A DNA stretch of 7,284 nt, taken from the NCBI GenBank assembly GCA_964608495.1, contig CAZSOQ010000260.1, forward strand, positions 1 to 7,284, given 5' to 3'. Positions 1-7,213 of the stretch are shown here, one piece after another. The first letter of the stretch is position 1. Every line of letters begins with the position of its first letter. The translations under genes and the position numbers were made by a program. A model generated the notes under the pieces. It was not told the DNA's origin, ran no database searches, and saw nothing but the letters and a program-made list of their open reading frames with translations. Origin of the DNA: JAKORR01 sp964608495 (GTDB lineage: Bacteria; Armatimonadota; Zipacnadia; Zipacnadales; FEN-943).

Positions 1-1739
1 GTCCAGTCCGTGCCCCGCAGGCCGACCGGATAGGCCGGGTGGTGCGGAATCACGATGCAGTCCACGCCCGTCAGCATCTCATACAGGTCCTCGGCCTCCC
101 CGCTCTCGGGAACGCGGATCGCCTCGTCGTCCCGGGCGAAGTACACGTTCTTGTCGCCGTGGTACATGGTGGACCACTCGTAGCCCAGGATGGCGACGAA
201 GCGCCCGGGGTCATAGAAGGCCTTCGCCATGTCCTGGATCTGCCGCCACTGATCCGCCGGGTACTTCGGCCCCACGTGGTCCGAGCAGGCGCAGAAGTCC
301 AGGCGCGACACGTCCCGCGCGTAGGTATACAGCCCCCGCACCGAGCCCGAGCCGTCGCCCGAGTTCTCCGTGTGGCAGTGCAGATCGCCCCACAGCAGCT
401 TGCGCTGCGGCTCGCTCGCCAGCACCCGGATCGGGTTCGACGTGCCCGCCGCAAGGTCCGTGACGACCAGCAGCTCGGGCCCGACGCGAATCCGGCACAC
501 GTCATAGCTGGCCAGTACCGTGAACTTCCCCGGCTCGGGCGAGTGGAACAGGCCCAGCGTCAGCATGTGCTCGCCCGCCGGGATGCTCGCCTGCACGCTC
601 CCGCGTTGCGTGTCCACGATCTCCTGGCCCGGCTGCCACTGGGTCGTCGGCGTCGAGGGCCGGTAGTCCCAGTTGGCCAGGGCCCGCCCGGCCGCTGGCC
701 GTCGCTCGAGATGACACGAGACGCGATATTCCTTGCTCGCCGGTGCCGTGCCCGCGTTCCGCCAGTGGGCCACCACGCGAATCGTGCTCCCCGGCCCCAC
801 CTCCGTGGCCGTCACCTCGACCCGTGTCAGCTCCGGCAGGAAGCCCGGCTCGGCCTCGGGGGCGGGCCGATCCCGCGCCACGAAATCCTCCGGCTCGAGG
901 GTCCCCACGCCCTCCGGCGTCCCCTTCGCCCGGGCCTCCAAACGATAGACGCCCGGCTTCGTGAACACCACCTCCGCGGACGCCACGGCCCGCTGCCCCT
1001 CCGGGAAGCGCACCTCGCGGCTCTCGCGCAGGCCCGGCCCGGTGATGAGGACCACGGGCGGCGCCTCGGTGGCCAGGGCATTGCCGGGGTCCCGGGCCGA
1101 CACCGCCAGGCGCACGGGCTGTCCCTCCACGGCCTGGCTGGGTGCGGCGAGTACCAGTCTCGCCGCCGCGCCGCCGGCCACGGTCAGCCGCGGGAATTCC
1201 GCCAGAGGCGCGGACTTGCCGTCGCCGTCCGTGTCCGAGTACACCCGCACGGCCAGCTCGTCGCCCTCATGCCCTCGCACCCGTCCCCCGGGGCCGCCAC
1301 CCGACGTGTCGCCATACACCACCAGCAGCGCATCCTCGGCTCGCAGGCCCGGTTCGCCCACCGTCACGGCCAGCTCCTGCACGTCCTGCCAGCCCTGCCG
1401 CAGCTCGCGGACCATGCGGACCTGGACCGGCACCCCCTCTTGCGTGCAGCGGGCCGTGGTGTAGTTCGGCCCCGCGGGGTCATCGCACTGCGGCGTGGCG
1501 AACAGGTTGATGGGGAAGCCCGAAAGCCGCAGGCGCAGGCCGCCACCGGGCGCCAGGCCCTCGGGTCCGGGCTTGTAGACAATGGTCCACGTCCCCGCGG
1601 AGCCCCCAGCCGCCACGCCCGCAGGCTCGATCGTGGCGGTTCCCTCGCCGTCGGCCAGCAGCACCCCCGGCGGCACGGCCGCCAGGACGCAGGCCAGCGC
1701 GATCACCGTCAGCATCCATCTTCGTCCTACGCTTCGCAT
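1..1739 (-). CDS. Exported PHP-fold metallohydrolase, DUF3604 / CehA-McbA-like (3' end cut by window edge)
   Basis: An uninterrupted frame of 579 codons runs from the ATG at 1739-1737 to the left edge without a stop. Residues 1-29 are a signal peptide (two Arg, hydrophobic core, GVLLA before D30). Residues about 34-440 are beta-sandwich regions with a DTDGDG loop (169-174), of the type that precedes DUF3604 domains. From about 447 the PHP-like metal site appears: WGDLHCHT (H454, H456), SDH (D487, H488), GYEW (E521) and PHHPAY (H566, H567). The spacing and the YARDVSRLDF and PGRFVAILGYEW phrases fit DUF3604 closely. Known relatives include carbaryl hydrolase CehA and many uncharacterised exported proteins, so a hydrolytic, metal-dependent role is likely but the bond cleaved is unknown. 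The rest of the catalytic domain lies beyond the window. It follows the dehydrogenase by 48 nt. Confidence 0.88.
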   Translation of the reverse strand, partial: MRSVGRRWMLTVIALACVLAAVPPGVLLADGEGTATIEPAGVAAGGSAGTWTIVYKPGPEGLAPGGGLRLRLSGFPINLFATPQCDDPAGPNYTTARCTQEGVPVQVRMVRELRQGWQDVQELAVTVGEPGLRAEDALLVVYGDTSGGGPGGRVRGHEGDELAVRVYSDTDGDGKSAPLAEFPRLTVAGGAAARLVLAAPSQAVEGQPVRLAVSARDPGNALATEAPPVVLITGPGLRESREVRFPEGQRAVASAEVVFTKPGVYRLEARAKGTPEGVGTLEPEDFVARDRPAPEAEPGFLPELTRVEVTATEVGPGSTIRVVAHWRNAGTAPASKEYRVSCHLERRPAAGRALANWDYRPSTPTTQWQPGQEIVDTQRGSVQASIPAGEHMLTLGLFHSPEPGKFTVLASYDVCRIRVGPELLVVTDLAAGTSNPIRVLASEPQRKLLWGDLHCHTENSGDGSGSVRGLYTYARDVSRLDFCACSDHVGPKYPADQWRQIQDMAKAFYDPGRFVAILGYEWSTMYHGDKNVYFARDDEAIRVPESGEAEDLYEMLTGVDCIVIPHHPAYPVGLRGTDW

Positions 1740-1748
1740 GGCGTTCTG

Positions 1749-1755
1749 CTCCCTT
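1749..1755 (-). promoter_or_regulatory. Ribosome binding site of the metallohydrolase gene
   Basis: The minus strand reads AAGGGAG, followed by 9 nt and the ATG at 1739-1737. It is the only notable element in the 48-nt gap, which shows no hairpin, in keeping with co-transcription. Confidence 0.7.
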
Positions 1756-1787
1756 GCGTGTCGAGAGCTTCTGCCCCCGCGCCCCCG

Positions 1788-2738
1788 TCACGTCCAGTCG
1801 AAAACCACGCCGTACAGCGCGCGGGGGTCGTCGCGCATGATTCCATAGATCGCCGGTGCCTCTTTGATGCTCACGAAGTGCGAGATGATGGGCTCCACCC
1901 TCACCAGCCCGGTGCGCAGGAAATGGATCAGGCACTCCAGCTCCGACGCCGTGAAGTGGCACGACACCTCGATGGACGCCTCGGTGCCGTGGAGCATCGT
2001 CCAGGGGAAGGTGGTCTCGCCGCGCACCGCGATGGCCCCAAGGGCGCCGCCGTGGGCCAGCAGCCCCCGCTCCCACACGTCGAAGAACAGCCGCTCGTAC
2101 CCCGAGCCGTCGTAGATCACGTCATAGGGCCCCGCGGCGGCGATCTGCTCCCAGGCGTCCTCGTCCCTCATGTCAACGACGCGGTGGGCGCCGGTCTCGC
2201 GGGCGGCTGCCAGGCGCCGGTCCACGATCTCGCCGACCGTCACCTGCGCCCCGACCGCCCGTGCGCACTGGGCGCCGAAGATCCCGATCGGCCCCACTCC
2301 CACCACCCATACCCTCTGCCCGGCCCGCACGCGCAGCCGCCGCACCGCCCGCAGCGCCACTCCCGCCACACCCATCAGCGCGCAGTCCCGGTGCTCCACA
2401 TCGTCGGGCAGCTTCACCATCAATTGCCCTGGCACCACGTCGGCAAGGTGCCAGCCCCGGTGCCCCACGTACTGCCCGTAGAACACCCTGTCCCCTTTGG
2501 CGAGCGCCTCCACTCCCTCCCCCACCCCCGCCACGCGGCAGACGTGCTGATAGCCGTGCCGCCCGGGGAAGCGCCCGAAGCCGTGCTCGTCCATCAGCCC
2601 GTGCCGCTCCGTGCCGTTGGTGATGCCCGAGTAGATCGTCTCGAGCAGCACCTGCCCGCGCCCGGCCTCAGGCGGCGCGCCCAGCTCACAGAACTCCACC
2701 TGTCCCGGTCCCGGAAACTGAAGCCCTACCTCGCGCAT
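1788..2738 (-). CDS. Zinc-less medium-chain dehydrogenase/reductase (alcohol dehydrogenase-like)
   Basis: A 316-residue cytoplasmic oxidoreductase of the MDR superfamily, slightly shorter than the usual 330-350 because the structural-zinc lobe is absent. The N-terminal GroES-like domain has a YSGITNGTE stretch (36-44) where zinc enzymes carry the catalytic Cys (GxCGTD), and HGYQH (61-65) where they carry GHE. The Rossmann fold shows VWVVGVGPIGIFGAQ (143-157) with GxGxxG at 147-152. The following strand ends in an acidic residue, E170, which favours NAD over NADP. The C-terminus (ISHFVSIKEAP, then YGVVFDW) is standard for the family. I chose the ATG at 2738-2736 because GAGGTG lies 8 nt upstream; the longer frame starting at 2873 would overlap the hydrolase by about 107 nt and its extra 45 residues look unlike protein. 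It follows the hydrolase by 28 nt. A role in sugar oxidation or epimerisation is inferred from context; the substrate is unknown. Confidence 0.88.
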   Translation of the reverse strand: MREVGLQFPGPGQVEFCELGAPPEAGRGQVLLETIYSGITNGTERHGLMDEHGFGRFPGRHGYQHVCRVAGVGEGVEALAKGDRVFYGQYVGHRGWHLADVVPGQLMVKLPDDVEHRDCALMGVAGVALRAVRRLRVRAGQRVWVVGVGPIGIFGAQCARAVGAQVTVGEIVDRRLAAARETGAHRVVDMRDEDAWEQIAAAGPYDVIYDGSGYERLFFDVWERGLLAHGGALGAIAVRGETTFPWTMLHGTEASIEVSCHFTASELECLIHFLRTGLVRVEPIISHFVSIKEAPAIYGIMRDDPRALYGVVFDWT

Positions 2739-2746
2739 TCCCCTTT

Positions 2747-2752
2747 CACCTC
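2747..2752 (-). promoter_or_regulatory. Ribosome binding site of the dehydrogenase gene
   Basis: The minus strand reads GAGGTG, then 8 nt (AAAGGGGA), then ATG. The site lies inside the 28-nt gap after the hydrolase stop and supports the short 316-residue start rather than the overlapping upstream one. Confidence 0.75.
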
Positions 2753-2766
2753 GCGGCCGACGCGCT

Positions 2767-5700
2767 TCATCCCGCCGCCTGGGCGGCCTCGAGCACCAGC
2801 AGCCAGCCCTTCCCCAGCTCGATGGGTATCTCGGCGTCGGGCCTGAACTCCGCCGCCGGCTGGAAGTGGTCAATCGCCGGCGCCACGACCCGCGTCCGCG
2901 CCGGGTCCAGCCCGAGTGCCCGCCAGTCCACCCGCAGCCGCACGCGCAGCGCCTTTTCGCCCGCGTCCCCCGGTCTCTCCTGCCGCGTCACCGGCTCCGA
3001 GGACGAGAATCTCAGCCGCCCGAAGCTCCCCACATGGTGGAAGGTGCCGCTTGCCGGCGACCAGCACGACAGCTCCCGGCGCGGCGTCTGCTGATCGCGG
3101 CAGAAGTTCACCCCGATCTCCTGCCCCTCCGCCGGCGGCTTCATCCCCAGCGATTCGAGGCTCGCGACGGCCTCGCCTTCCCAGTATCCCTCCCCCACCG
3201 ACGCCCGGTAGACCCAGTCGCCGTCCCACGCCATGTCCTGGTTCTCGTTGTCCGCGAAGACCCCGGCGCTGTTGCCCACGAGCTGCACGTACCGCGCCCC
3301 CTCCGGGTCGGGCTGCAGGAAGACCTCGATGGCGTCATCCTCCCACACCGGCCCGTCCCGCTCCGTGGCCTCGGCCTTCAGCGCCCCACCGGCCCGCTCG
3401 CACCGAAAGCCGATGTACACCCGCCTCGCGTCGTGCGTCACCAACACCTCGGTCTGCCCTTCCGCCGGGCCCTCGCCCTCAAAGACCGTGAAGTTCGTCA
3501 GCCGTGCCGCCCCGTCCCATTCCCCGGGCGACAGGCGCCCGTCCACCGTGGGCGGTGTGGCCATCGCCCGTGTGGTCGCCGTCAGCGGCCCGCTCTGTCC
3601 CGTCCAGTGCCCCAGCGCCACCAGCGCCTTGTCCTCCTTGCGGTACACCGTCGTCAGCACCTCGGGCGAATCCGTCCGCACCGGGCACTTCGGGTCCCAG
3701 TACCCGATCATCTCGGCGTCCTGGATCCCGAAGGCATCCCAGAATCGCCACATCGCCGACGCCGACGGGTGCTGCCGCCCGGTCATCCCGTACACCATTC
3801 CCCGGTACGGGTTCCCCCCGTTCTGGTAGTTCAGCATCTCGCTCGTCAGCCCGAAGGGAATCCCCGATATTTCCACCAGCCAGCAGTCCGGCGGCTGGTT
3901 GTAGTCGTAGAGCTCGCCGAACCACAGGTTGCTGATGTAAGGGAAGTGCTCGAGATTGGCGTTCGCCGTGCTGACCCGTCGGTCGGGGTCCCAGGGGGGC
4001 GACCAGCAGTCGCCGCCGTGGAAGTTGATGCGGCTGTGCGGGTCGTTGCGGTACATGACCTTGGCGACGCGCTTCATGATCTCGCGGTCGTAGCCGATGC
4101 CGTCGAGGTAGAGGCCGTCGAGGCCGGTGTTGACCATAAGCCAGTTGAGGCCCTCGACGTAGTAGTTGTGCCAGCGCGAGAGGCCCTGGGTCTCGATGGC
4201 GGCGTCGGTGTCCTCGAGCCAGGGCAGGGGCTGCCGCCAGGACGGGACGTAGCCGCTGACCAGGTGCTCGCGGAGCCAGGGATAGCCGCCGCCGGCCCTG
4301 CCGAAGGTCGTCTCGCCGACCTTGGCCGGGTTCGTGTCTCGGGTGGGGAAGATCTCATCGCCCAGGCTGCACAGCGGCCATATCTCGACCGCATGGTTGC
4401 TGACCTGGCCGAGGGTATAGTAGATGTTCACACCCCTCGGGGGCACCGGCTCCTCCCTGAACCACAGCTTGATCTGGCTGCCCTGCTCGCCCGGCGAAAC
4501 CTCGTAAGCGCCGGTCAGGGCGCCGCCTTTCCCGCCCGCGCTCCGTTCCGGGCGCGTGGTCGGGCCCCCATCCCAGTCGGAGAAGGTGTCGAGCAGGAGG
4601 GTGTGCTCGTCAACGGTCGGGCTGGTGGGCGCCCCTTCCGCGTAAGGCGCGTCCGTGATCTTCACCGCGTCGAGTATGAAGCCGCTTCCCTGGAGGCCGA
4701 GCGTTGCGTCCTTGAGCGGCGTGGTGAGCGTGCCCTGGTACGCGCCAGCCGACTTGCGCTTGCCGTCCACGAAGATCGCGAACTGGTCGCCCCAGGACAG
4801 AGTCACAAGGTGCCGCTCGCCGCGTTGCCACTCGGGCGAGTGGCTGGACATGAGCACCGGGTACTGGTTGAGCTCGGGCGCCCCCCTTCGCACATAGCCC
4901 CGCATCCCCCGGTCGTCTATGTTCCAGTAGAAACCGAGGGAATCCTGATTGGGGTACGTGACGTAGAAGAGGGGCTGGTTGAACTGGGCCTGGCCGGCAG
5001 CTCCCGCAGCAGGATCGAAGTTGACGGTGGTCCAGATGTGCACCGCGCCGTGGCGGGGGTCCAGATTCCCCTCCGCCGGGTACTCCAGACTGCCCAGGTC
5101 GGTGCGGCGCGTCTTGACGGCCTTCACCGACCTGACGAGATCGGTCAGCTCGCCAGTGGTGAGGAAGGGGTAGTTGATGTAGGGATTGGGCGGGCTGCCG
5201 TGGTGGACGTGCAAGACCGTGCCGTCGGCGCGGACGTCGCCATAGCGCCAGTTCCAGTGGTTAGAATCAATGGGCTTGAAGGGCGTGATGAGGAGGCGGA
5301 AGCGCCAGTCCACCTCCTCGCCGGGGCGCAGCCTTCGGGCTCCCGTGTAGGCTCGGAGGACCACCGCGTCGCCCGTCTGGGTGATGTCACAGCCACCCTG
5401 GCCGTCGTTTCCCCAGGATGGCGGAATGCCCGTGCTCGCGAGCGTCACCGGCTGCCAGACGTCGCGGTCGCCCCTTAGCTGCACCTGCAGGCCGGCATCA
5501 ACATCACCCAGCCAGACCATGTTGTTCGCGCGGCTGACATCCCACTTCCAGTGCCACTCAGGCGGGCGCAAGCCGCCCCTCTTGCCCATCCCCATCATGT
5601 AGACGGCGCAATCGCGTCGGATTGGGATCTCGAGGCGGACATCGGAGGTCCGCAGGCGGCGGGCCGGCTTCAGAGTGACGCCGTAGGTGAGGCACCCGTC

Positions 5701-7116
5701 TGCCTCCATCCTGCAGCGGACGGTCAGTGAGCCCGCGTCGCCGTGGGCGGTGGTGAGGCGCTCGACCGCCCCGGGGGCGGACTTGGGCACCTCGGTCCGC
5801 TGGGGCACAAACGCCAGGGGGCCGCCGCTTGTCTCAACCGTGAAGGCAATGGGCGCCGCCAGGACCTCCCGGCCCTTGCTGATGATGCTCGCGGGCAGGC
5901 CAAGAGGCCCAAAGCGCACCTGGCGGAGGAGGCCTTTCACCGTGTCGCCGCGGACCTCAAGCGGCGTGAAGGGTGGGACCACCTGGTCGTCCAGCCCGAG
6001 GGTTGAGTTCAGCCACTTGAGTCGTGACAGCCGCCGGAGATCGCCGGCGCCGCCGTCCTCGAGCACCGGGCCGGCAACGTCAATGCGCACCCTGACCGAC
6101 TGTGCCTCGGCCCCCTGCGGCTTGACCGTGACCGTGCCGGTGTAGGAGCCTGCTGCCTCCGTGGGGATCGAGAGCCCGATCCAGAGCGCCTGCACGCGGC
6201 CCCTGGCCACTTCGATGGTCTTGCCGATAGGCCGGCCCAGCCAGTCAGTGCCCTCAAGGTTGAAGCAGGTCAGCTCGGATGCGGGGATTGTCGCTCCGTC
6301 CGTGGACTTCAGGTCCGAGGACTCGAGCGCGAGGGTAGGGATGGCCTGCCTAGCGGCGTACACGCCTATCTGGAAGACGTAGTACTCCCCGGGATTCGCG
6401 GCGCCGAGGAATTCGTCGGCCGGGCCCCGCCGGATCCACCTCAGCGGAAGGTCGTCGGGCATTCTGATCGCGTGCTCGCGGTCTTCGGGGAAGAGCAGGT
6501 ACGACCGATTCGGGTGCGCCGCCAGCAGCCCCGCCGTTTCCTCCTCGGTCGCTAGGATCTCCATGGGGTCCATCCGGTGGAATTCGCTCCGCGCCTGTAT
6601 CTCCACCAGCTCTGCCCGCGGTAGGGCCCGCCACTTCCCGCTCGCCAGGCCCTCCGCCGTCAGCCCGTTGCGCGCCAGCCACTCGCGGTCCGCCGTGTCC
6701 TCCGGCGCGAAGTAGGTCCCCGGATCGTCGAAGTTCGCCACCCCCGGGTTGTAGGGCAGGTAGTAGACATGATATTCCCCCGGCGCGGTCGCGGGCTGGA
6801 ACACCAGGTCCCCGGCCTCCCGCGTGACGCTCGCCCGCGCCACGTTCAGGACCCTCTCCCCCGTCGTCGCGTCGAACACCCGGATGTCCCTGGCTTCCGG
6901 GTCCCGGTCGCGCCGTCGCCATTCGATGTGCGCCCACACGGCATCGCCCTTCCCACCCACTCGCAGCACCGCCCGGTGATTCCCGTGCCCCTTCTCCGGC
7001 CACGACCCGATGCCGTAGGATACATCCTGAGCGGCGGCAAGGCCGCACGCCCCTATAGCGAATCCGACCACAGCGAAGCGTGCGGACCAACACCACTTCG
7101 TTAGTCTTTCGGTCAA
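2767..7116 (-). CDS. Exported multidomain glycoside-hydrolase-like protein (DUF6067 / GH123-like) with LamG and CBM9-like inserts
   Basis: This 1449-residue protein probably cleaves glycosidic bonds outside the cytoplasm; the substrate is unknown. Residues 1-30 form a signal peptide (basic start, hydrophobic core, LAAAQ cleavage region). Residues about 45-350 look like beta-sandwich domains, with a PYNPGVANF segment. About 360-610 continues the N-terminal scaffold. Barrel-like strands follow: VLHVHHG (634-640), VNIYYTL (896-902), GLDGLYLDG (998-1006) and RINFHGGD (1029-1036). D1000, D1005, E1068 and E1082 are candidate active-site acids, which I infer from position only. A LamG-like domain interrupts the barrel (about 672-890) and a CBM9-like domain interrupts the C-terminal sandwich (about 1178-1375). 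The end, VDWRALGL to KGWLLVLE (1396-1442), matches the usual C-terminus of DUF6067-type proteins as I remember them. The start is TTG: in-frame stops lie just upstream at 7138-7143, no ATG or GTG lies between, and a strong ribosome binding site sits at 7124-7130. First gene of the probable operon. Family assignment fairly sure; enzymatic activity unproven. Confidence 0.85.
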   Translation of the reverse strand: MTERLTKWCWSARFAVVGFAIGACGLAAAQDVSYGIGSWPEKGHGNHRAVLRVGGKGDAVWAHIEWRRRDRDPEARDIRVFDATTGERVLNVARASVTREAGDLVFQPATAPGEYHVYYLPYNPGVANFDDPGTYFAPEDTADREWLARNGLTAEGLASGKWRALPRAELVEIQARSEFHRMDPMEILATEEETAGLLAAHPNRSYLLFPEDREHAIRMPDDLPLRWIRRGPADEFLGAANPGEYYVFQIGVYAARQAIPTLALESSDLKSTDGATIPASELTCFNLEGTDWLGRPIGKTIEVARGRVQALWIGLSIPTEAAGSYTGTVTVKPQGAEAQSVRVRIDVAGPVLEDGGAGDLRRLSRLKWLNSTLGLDDQVVPPFTPLEVRGDTVKGLLRQVRFGPLGLPASIISKGREVLAAPIAFTVETSGGPLAFVPQRTEVPKSAPGAVERLTTAHGDAGSLTVRCRMEADGCLTYGVTLKPARRLRTSDVRLEIPIRRDCAVYMMGMGKRGGLRPPEWHWKWDVSRANNMVWLGDVDAGLQVQLRGDRDVWQPVTLASTGIPPSWGNDGQGGCDITQTGDAVVLRAYTGARRLRPGEEVDWRFRLLITPFKPIDSNHWNWRYGDVRADGTVLHVHHGSPPNPYINYPFLTTGELTDLVRSVKAVKTRRTDLGSLEYPAEGNLDPRHGAVHIWTTVNFDPAAGAAGQAQFNQPLFYVTYPNQDSLGFYWNIDDRGMRGYVRRGAPELNQYPVLMSSHSPEWQRGERHLVTLSWGDQFAIFVDGKRKSAGAYQGTLTTPLKDATLGLQGSGFILDAVKITDAPYAEGAPTSPTVDEHTLLLDTFSDWDGGPTTRPERSAGGKGGALTGAYEVSPGEQGSQIKLWFREEPVPPRGVNIYYTLGQVSNHAVEIWPLCSLGDEIFPTRDTNPAKVGETTFGRAGGGYPWLREHLVSGYVPSWRQPLPWLEDTDAAIETQGLSRWHNYYVEGLNWLMVNTGLDGLYLDGIGYDREIMKRVAKVMYRNDPHSRINFHGGDCWSPPWDPDRRVSTANANLEHFPYISNLWFGELYDYNQPPDCWLVEISGIPFGLTSEMLNYQNGGNPYRGMVYGMTGRQHPSASAMWRFWDAFGIQDAEMIGYWDPKCPVRTDSPEVLTTVYRKEDKALVALGHWTGQSGPLTATTRAMATPPTVDGRLSPGEWDGAARLTNFTVFEGEGPAEGQTEVLVTHDARRVYIGFRCERAGGALKAEATERDGPVWEDDAIEVFLQPDPEGARYVQLVGNSAGVFADNENQDMAWDGDWVYRASVGEGYWEGEAVASLESLGMKPPAEGQEIGVNFCRDQQTPRRELSCWSPASGTFHHVGSFGRLRFSSSEPVTRQERPGDAGEKALRVRLRVDWRALGLDPARTRVVAPAIDHFQPAAEFRPDAEIPIELGKGWLLVLEAAQAAG
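2992..3585 (-). other. CBM9/DOMON-like carbohydrate-binding domain inserted in the hydrolase (residues about 1178-1375)
   Basis: The segment starts with the classic opening of family-9-like carbohydrate-binding domains, PPTVDGRLSPGEWDGAARL (1188-1206). It proceeds through TEVLVTHDARRVYIGFRCE (1222-1240), WEDDAIEVFLQPD (1258-1270), YVQLVGNSAGVFAD (1276-1289) and WEGEAVASLESLG (1312-1324), closing with GSFGRLRFSS. This order of strands is that of exported CBM9-like domains that bind sugars. The residues just before (DKALVALGHW) and just after (ALRVRLRVDWRALGL) look like neighbouring strands of one C-terminal sandwich, so the domain appears to sit within it. Boundaries are approximate. Confidence 0.8.
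4447..5103 (-). other. LamG / concanavalin-like jelly-roll domain inserted in the hydrolase (residues about 672-890)
   Basis: This segment lies inside the hydrolase gene. It opens with EYPAEGNLDP and an HGAVHIWTTVNFDP stretch, the usual first strands of LamG-like jelly rolls. It continues with LGFYWNIDD, then the GERHLVTLSWGDQFAIFVDG stretch (766-785), a typical late pair of strands with a ligand-facing turn. It ends with a linker holding LLLDTFSDWDG (841-850), a phrase often seen at LamG borders. These domains usually bind glycans or other surface ligands. The flanks read as pieces of one barrel (HHG and INYPF before it, VNIYYTL after it), so the domain appears to be an internal insert. Boundaries are approximate. 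Confidence 0.7.
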
Positions 7117-7123
7117 CAGGCCA

Positions 7124-7130
7124 CACCTCC
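7124..7130 (-). promoter_or_regulatory. Ribosome binding site of the hydrolase gene (decides the TTG start)
   Basis: The minus strand reads GGAGGTG here, a near-perfect Shine-Dalgarno match, with 7 nt between it and the TTG at 7116-7114. A TGA-TGA double stop in the same frame lies at 7143-7138, so TTG is the first usable initiator. The next in-frame ATG is at residue 182, well past the signal peptide. Confidence 0.8.
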
Positions 7131-7213
7131 GTGAGTGTCATCAAAGCGTCCCGCCTCTTGCGCGAGACTCGAGATGGTTGATCGTTCCTTGGTCTCCAGG
7201 GCATGTTACACGC

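Noticed and set aside
1684..1739. A lipoprotein signal at Cys17 of the metallohydrolase
   Set aside because: ALAC lacks the usual Leu at -3 and lies in the middle of the hydrophobic core, which continues to residue 29. An ordinary signal peptide fits better.
39..2846. A 935-residue open frame on the + strand
   Set aside because: It lies opposite the metallohydrolase and dehydrogenase genes. Its product is rich in Arg, Pro, Ala and His with no recognisable domain, as expected of antisense frames to G-ending codons in GC-rich DNA. The minus-strand frames carry clear family motifs.
2739..2873. An upstream start of the dehydrogenase giving 45 more residues
   Set aside because: The added stretch is Arg/Ser/Pro-rich, overlaps the hydrolase end, and is unlike MDR N-termini. 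The ATG at 2738 has its own ribosome binding site and begins where the family usually begins.
2866..5478. An 870-residue open frame on the + strand
   Set aside because: It is opposite the hydrolase gene, low in complexity (Arg, Pro, Val, His) and without domain signals. It breaks off near the middle of the hydrolase with no functional border.
7045..7116. A lipoprotein signal at Cys24 of the hydrolase (IGAC)
   Set aside because: The Gly at -2 departs from the common lipobox pattern and a good ordinary cleavage region (LAAAQ) follows. It cannot be ruled out fully.
6350..7204. A 284-residue minus-strand frame overlapping the start of the hydrolase gene
   Set aside because: It is an out-of-frame shadow rich in Arg and Gly. 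The hydrolase frame has the signal peptide and the ribosome binding site.
7203..7208. TAACAT on the minus strand as a promoter -10 box
   Set aside because: The hexamer 17 bases upstream (TGGCCC) matches the -35 consensus at only half its positions, so there is not enough to call a promoter.
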